Shown here: one piece after another, positions 61,048 to 64,000 of the stretch
Position numbering within the stretch: the first letter of the stretch is position 1
Layout: every line of letters begins with the position of its first letter
Origin: Streptomyces coeruleorubidus
GTDB lineage: Bacteria > Actinomycetota > Actinomycetes > Streptomycetales > Streptomycetaceae
Direction: 5' to 3'
Length of the DNA: 64,000 bases
Assembly: GCF_008705135.1 (NCBI RefSeq)
Contig: NZ_CP023694.1
Span: 868,001-932,000, forward strand
The notes under the pieces: generated by a model
Told to the model about the DNA's origin: nothing
What the model saw: the letters and a program-made list of their open reading frames with translations, nothing else
Database searches by the model: none
Translations under genes and position numbers: made by a program

Positions 61048-61845
61048 ATGGCCACCGCGGTCGCCAAGGCTGCACAGGACGCCACAGTTGTGACGCACGC
61101 CGCCCGCATCGAGCACGTCTCGAAGTCCTTCCCCGCGCCGGGCACGCCCGGCGGACAACAGCTCGTACTGGACGACATCACGCTCGACGTCGCACCCGGC
61201 GAGTTCGTCACCCTCCTGGGAGCCTCCGGCTGCGGCAAGTCCACCCTGCTCAACCTGGTCGCGGGACTGGACCTGCCCTCCGCCGGCTCGATCGACACGG
61301 ACGGCCGACCCGCCCTGATGTTCCAGGAACACGCCCTGTTCCCATGGCTGACCGCGGGCAAGAACATCGAACTCGCGCTGAAACTGCGCGGGGTCGCGGG
61401 GCCGGACCGCCGCCAGGAGGCTGAACGGCTGCTGGAACTCGTACGGCTGCAGGGCGCGTACCGCAAGCGGGTGCACGAACTGTCCGGCGGCATGCGGCAG
61501 CGCGTCGCACTGGCCCGGGCGCTGGCCCAGGACAGCCGACTGCTGCTGATGGACGAGCCGTTCGCCGCGCTGGACGCCATCACCCGCGACGTGTTGCACG
61601 ACGAACTGACTCGTATCTGGCGCGAGACAGGACTGTCGGTGCTGTTCGTCACGCACAACGTGCGCGAGGCGGTGAAGCTGTCGCAGCGGGTGGTGCTGCT
61701 GTCCTCCCGACCGGGACGGATAGCCCGGGAATGGACCGTCGGCATTGCGCAGCCACGCCGCATCGAGGACAGCGCGGTCGCCGAGCTGTCCGTCGAGATC
61801 ACCGAGGAACTGCGTAGGGAGATCCGCCGCCATGGCCAGCACTGA
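61048..61845 (+). CDS. Aliphatic sulfonate-type ABC transporter ATP-binding protein (SsuB-like)
   Basis: A 265-residue ATPase with Walker A GASGCGKST, Q-loop in LMFQEHALFPWLTAGKNI, signature LSGGMRQRVALARAL, Walker B LLLMDEPFAALD and the switch His in LFVTHNVREAV. ATG at 61048 is favoured over 61024 because AGGAGG is 7 bases before it. The coding region overlaps the permease by 14 bases. Confidence 0.9.
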   Translation: MATAVAKAAQDATVVTHAARIEHVSKSFPAPGTPGGQQLVLDDITLDVAPGEFVTLLGASGCGKSTLLNLVAGLDLPSAGSIDTDGRPALMFQEHALFPWLTAGKNIELALKLRGVAGPDRRQEAERLLELVRLQGAYRKRVHELSGGMRQRVALARALAQDSRLLLMDEPFAALDAITRDVLHDELTRIWRETGLSVLFVTHNVREAVKLSQRVVLLSSRPGRIAREWTVGIAQPRRIEDSAVAELSVEITEELRREIRRHGQH

Positions 61846-62758
61846 CACCGGCGTCGTCACCGGGAAGGACGGCTCGTCGCCAACCGGGGAGCCACAGGAC
61901 AGCCAGGATCTGGCGGGGCTGGAGGCCGGGCTCGACGCACTGGACTCGGTGCAGACCGGTCGCACACCGCTGCGCGAGACCCTGATCCGCAAGGTGCTGC
62001 CGCCCATCACGGCCATCGCACTGGTCCTGGTCATCTGGCAACTGCTGGTGTGGGCCGGGATCGTCCCCGACTACAAGCTGCCGTCACCGTCCGCGGTGTG
62101 GGACGAGGTGACCGTCGCCTGGCGGCAGGGCACGCTCCTCGACTACATCTGGACCAGCGTCTCGCGCGGTCTGCTCGGCTTCCTGATGGCACTCGCCATC
62201 GGCACGCCGCTCGGCCTGCTGGTCGCCCGCGTCAGGTTCGTCCGCGCGGCCATCGGCCCGATCCTGTCCGGTCTGCAGTCGCTGCCGTCGGTCGCCTGGG
62301 TGCCGCCGGCCGTGCTGTGGCTGGGCCTCGACAACTCCATGATGTACGCCGTGATCCTGCTCGGCGCGGTCCCCTCCATCGCCAACGGCCTCGTCGCGGG
62401 CATCGACCAGATCCCGCCGCTCTTCCTGCGCGCCGGGCGCACCCTGGGCGCGACCGGGCTGCGCGAGTCCTGGCACATCGTGATGCCGGGGGCGCTGCCC
62501 GGCTATCTGGCGGGACTGAAGCAGGGCTGGGCGTTCTCCTGGCGCTCACTCATGGCCGCCGAGATCATCGCCTCCTCGCCCGACCTCGGCGTCGGCCTCG
62601 GCCAGTTGCTGGAGAACGGACGGAACAACGCCAGCATGTCGCAGGTCTTCCTGGCCATCTTCCTGATCCTGCTCGTCGGCATCGCCATCGACCTGCTGAT
62701 CTTCAGCCCGCTGGAACGGCGGGTGCTGCGCGGGCGGGGACTGCTGGTCACCCGCTGA
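61832..62758 (+). CDS. Aliphatic sulfonate-type ABC transporter permease (SsuC-like)
   Basis: A 308-residue permease with about six transmembrane helices after a polar ~60-residue start. The coupling loop RAGRTLGATGLRESWHIVMP and the segment PLGLLVARVRFVRAAIGPIL are typical of SsuC. ATG at 61832 has GGGAG upstream and lies inside the 3' end of the ATPase gene. It completes the second SsuABC-like importer and is followed by a strong terminator hairpin. Confidence 0.9.
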   Translation: MASTDTGVVTGKDGSSPTGEPQDSQDLAGLEAGLDALDSVQTGRTPLRETLIRKVLPPITAIALVLVIWQLLVWAGIVPDYKLPSPSAVWDEVTVAWRQGTLLDYIWTSVSRGLLGFLMALAIGTPLGLLVARVRFVRAAIGPILSGLQSLPSVAWVPPAVLWLGLDNSMMYAVILLGAVPSIANGLVAGIDQIPPLFLRAGRTLGATGLRESWHIVMPGALPGYLAGLKQGWAFSWRSLMAAEIIASSPDLGVGLGQLLENGRNNASMSQVFLAIFLILLVGIAIDLLIFSPLERRVLRGRGLLVTR

Positions 62759-62837
62759 AGGAACGGAAAGTGCCAGCCTGCGCCAACAGGGACAAGTCAC
62801 CGGCCGTCCGTGTCAAAGAGCCGGCAACCGACTGCAC

Positions 62838-62874
62838 AGTCGGCGCGTTGCCCAGGCGGGGCAGCGCGCCGACT
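62838..62874 (+). terminator. Strong terminator of the second SsuABC unit
   Basis: A 16-bp hairpin: AGTCGGCGCG/CGCGCCGACT (10 bp), one T-G wobble, then TGCCC/GGGCA, with a 5-nt loop. It overlaps a smaller inverted repeat CCGACTG-CA-CAGTCGG at 62828-62843, which would compete with it. Confidence 0.88.
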
Positions 62875-62896
62875 GCGCGACGATCCGGTGGTCTCA

Positions 62897-62915
62897 CGCA
62901 CACGGTGGGTGTGCG
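62897..62915 (+). terminator. Second hairpin after the SsuABC unit
   Basis: CGCACAC and GTGTGCG (7 bp) with a 5-nt loop, 22 bases beyond the main terminator. It is probably a back-up terminator. Confidence 0.55.
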
Positions 62916-62969
62916 CTTGCCGAGCCACGCCTCCTCAACCGGCCGGCCTCGTGCCGGCTGGCATGGATC

Positions 62970-63206
62970 ACGCCAGGGAGGAACGTGTCCTATCGCCGCC
63001 GTACCAGCACGCCGGCCGCGCTGCCCGTCCAGAGCTGCTCGGCGGGCAACTGGTCGTGGCCGCACCCGGCGAGTGCCGCGCCTCGCTCACCTTCACCGCG
63101 GACGTGCTGGACCAGGGCACCTGGTACGTCTCGGCGCCGGCGACGGCAAAAGGACGGGGGCACGGTGTTCCTGCCCCGCGCCGCCACCTTCGACCTCGCC
63201 CACTGA
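62970..63206 (+). pseudogene. Unrecognised coding remnant with a frameshift
   Basis: One frame reads PELLGGQLVVAAPGEC and TFTADVLDQGTWYVSAPATA with normal actinomycete codon use. A shift near the AAAA at 63148-63151 leads into DGGTVFLPRAATFDLAH and a stop at 63204-63206. Together they look like the end of a real protein, but no family could be assigned and no full-length gene is present. Confidence 0.4.
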
Positions 63207-63289
63207 ACCTCCATCGCTGCCTGGGCACCTCGATGGCGCCCAGGCAGCAGCGCGGCGACGACGAACTCCAGGAGACCGCGGCCCGTGCC

Positions 63290-63490
63290 TGGAAACACGC
63301 CCGGTGAAGCACTGCGGGAGCTGAAAGAACAGCAACGGACCGTCATCCGCCTCATGTACTACCTGGAATGCAGCGTGGCCCAGGCAGCCGAGCACCTCGC
63401 ATCCCGCCCGGCACCGTCAAGAGCCGCGCCTTCTACGCCGTGCGGGCACTGCGCAAGGCCCTGGAGAAACAAGACGTACTCGGCGAGTAG
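63290..63490 (+). pseudogene. Sigma-70 family factor, region 4 remnant
   Basis: The segment ALRELKEQQRTVIRLMYYLE, then CSVAQAAEHL is the start of sigma region 4. A single missing base near 63399 (CTCGCATC where CTCGGCATC is expected) breaks the frame. In the other frame IPPGTVKSRAFYAVRALRKA and LEKQDVLGE follow to a stop at 63488-63490. Regions 1-3 are absent. It is the C-terminal end of a lost ECF-like sigma factor gene. Confidence 0.72.
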
Positions 63491-63545
63491 CCATGGCACG
63501 GGCCGGGGGTGCCGCCCTGGTCGTTGTGATGTGCGATCGGTGCCG

Positions 63546-63722
63546 TGGGACGGCCGGGCGGGGACGACCGGACTGCTGGGGCGATTCGGCTCGCCGGCCA
63601 GCATCCGCAAGGCCGGACGACGTCTTTTGATCAGCCTGTTGCGGCAGAATGCCGCGATTGCCGAGCGGCTGATTGAGGACGTCTTCACCGCGCTGGACGA
63701 ACAGACCGTGGCCGTTCGGGAC
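63546..63722 (+). mobile_element. IS110-family transposase fragment
   Basis: The plus strand encodes LLGRFGSPASIRKAGRRLL, then RQNAAIAERLIEDVFTALDE and QTVAV, a piece of the central part of IS110-family (DEDD) transposases. The DEDD catalytic start and the C-terminal transposase_20 domain are absent, and no terminal repeats were found. It is a dead fragment between the sigma remnant and the MerR-like gene. Confidence 0.68.
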
Positions 63723-63732
63723 CTGTGTCCGT

Positions 63733-64000
63733 TCAGGTCTGATCCGCGGCCCGCAGAGCCAGCGCAAGCCATTCCAATTCCTCGGTCGCGTCGGGCGACG
63801 AATACTGCCCGCGCACACGGGCGACGAGCCTGCGGTAGCGCTCCGCCCTCGCCTCGATCCCGGCCTCCAGGCTGCGCAGCACGGCGGCCCGATCGGCGTC
63901 ACCGAACAGCTCGGACAGCACCTCGGCCGCTGCCGGCCCCTCGGGGGCGATTCCGCGGCTTCTGACCTCCGCGACGGTCTGCGCGACCTTCCTGGCCCAC
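63733..64000 (-). CDS. MerR-like regulator, C-terminal part (runs off the window)
   Basis: About 88 codons of a minus-strand gene whose 5' end is outside the window. The visible part, WARKVAQTVAEVRSRGIAPE, then SELFGDADRAAVLRSLEAG and ERYRRLVARVRG, ending LEWLALALRAAD, matches the helical effector region of actinomycete MerR-type regulators. The DNA-binding domain cannot be seen, so the family call is tentative. Confidence 0.55.
   Translation of the reverse strand, partial: WARKVAQTVAEVRSRGIAPEGPAAAEVLSELFGDADRAAVLRSLEAGIEARAERYRRLVARVRGQYSSPDATEELEWLALALRAADQT

Noticed and set aside
59545..62034. An 829-codon open frame on the minus strand opposite the second SsuABC unit
   Set aside because: It mirrors three well-supported plus-strand genes. 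High GC keeps the opposite frame free of stops. Its translation shows no domain and runs of unlikely composition.
63285..63965. A 226-codon plus-strand frame at the right edge as one gene
   Set aside because: It is a chance join of a sigma-factor remnant, an IS110 fragment and the antisense of a MerR-like gene.
1..64000. tRNA, rRNA, CRISPR arrays or a complete insertion sequence
   Set aside because: No cloverleaf, ribosomal RNA signature, regularly spaced repeats or transposase with terminal repeats was seen on either strand.

Overview
The window is very GC-rich (third codon positions almost always G or C). It uses GTG and TTG starts freely, packs genes into operons with 4-nt ATGA/GTGA overlaps, and carries SpoIIE-type phosphatases with HATPase domains, LLM flavin oxidoreductases and several ABC importers. 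This points to a Streptomyces or close actinomycete chromosome. No rRNA, tRNA, CRISPR array or complete insertion sequence was seen.

Layout. 1-3.8 kb: tail of an NADP-dependent oxidoreductase, a zinc alcohol dehydrogenase, an antibiotic-biosynthesis-type monooxygenase and a DUF485/acetate-type symporter pair. 3.9-12 kb: a PAS-GAF-SpoIIE-HATPase phosphatase, a TetR/CocE-hydrolase divergent pair around a 35-bp palindrome, a D,D-carboxypeptidase and a DEAD-box helicase. 12-21.5 kb: a permease, two DUF1989 proteins, a biotin carboxylase of the urea/guanidine type, allophanate hydrolase and a TetR regulator. Together these are best read as a guanidine assimilation operon. 21.6-27.8 kb: a decayed sugar-utilisation locus (GH43 remnant, LacI regulator with two perfect operators, sugar-binding lipoprotein), an apparently chimeric serine hydrolase, an MFS transporter and an LLM oxidoreductase. 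27.8-32.5 kb: a nucleotidyltransferase and two more SpoIIE-type phosphatases. 32.5-35 kb: a frameshifted acyl-CoA dehydrogenase next to a PadR regulator.

35.2-62.8 kb is the most striking part: a ~27-kb organosulfur scavenging island. It holds four LLM monooxygenases (two NtaA/SnaA/DszA-like, one SsuD-like, one related), a DszC/SfnB-like flavoprotein, a TauD dioxygenase and two SsuABC-type importers. It also has a polar amino-acid/cystine-type importer set (two binding proteins, two permeases, one ATPase), a TauE exporter, a flavoprotein/ferredoxin pair, a haloperoxidase-like enzyme, a lone winged-helix regulator and an Rrf2/CymR-like regulator without cluster cysteines. Five short ORFs sit ahead of its transcription units. 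All end in a conserved H-(I/V)-D-(F/L)...A-(L/A/I)-C core with one or two Cys codons close to the stop, and each is followed by a hairpin before the next gene. Three appear to be leaderless. The arrangement fits cysteine-responsive attenuation. Two of these units also share a 27-bp semi-palindromic element, a candidate operator for a sulfur regulator.

62.8-64 kb: a strong terminator, then decaying sequence (an unrecognised remnant, a frameshifted sigma-factor tail, an IS110 transposase fragment) and the 3' end of a MerR-like regulator. Two further genes (an acyl-CoA dehydrogenase and an NtaA/DszA-like monooxygenase) carry frameshifts at C-homopolymers, which may be real or sequencing error.
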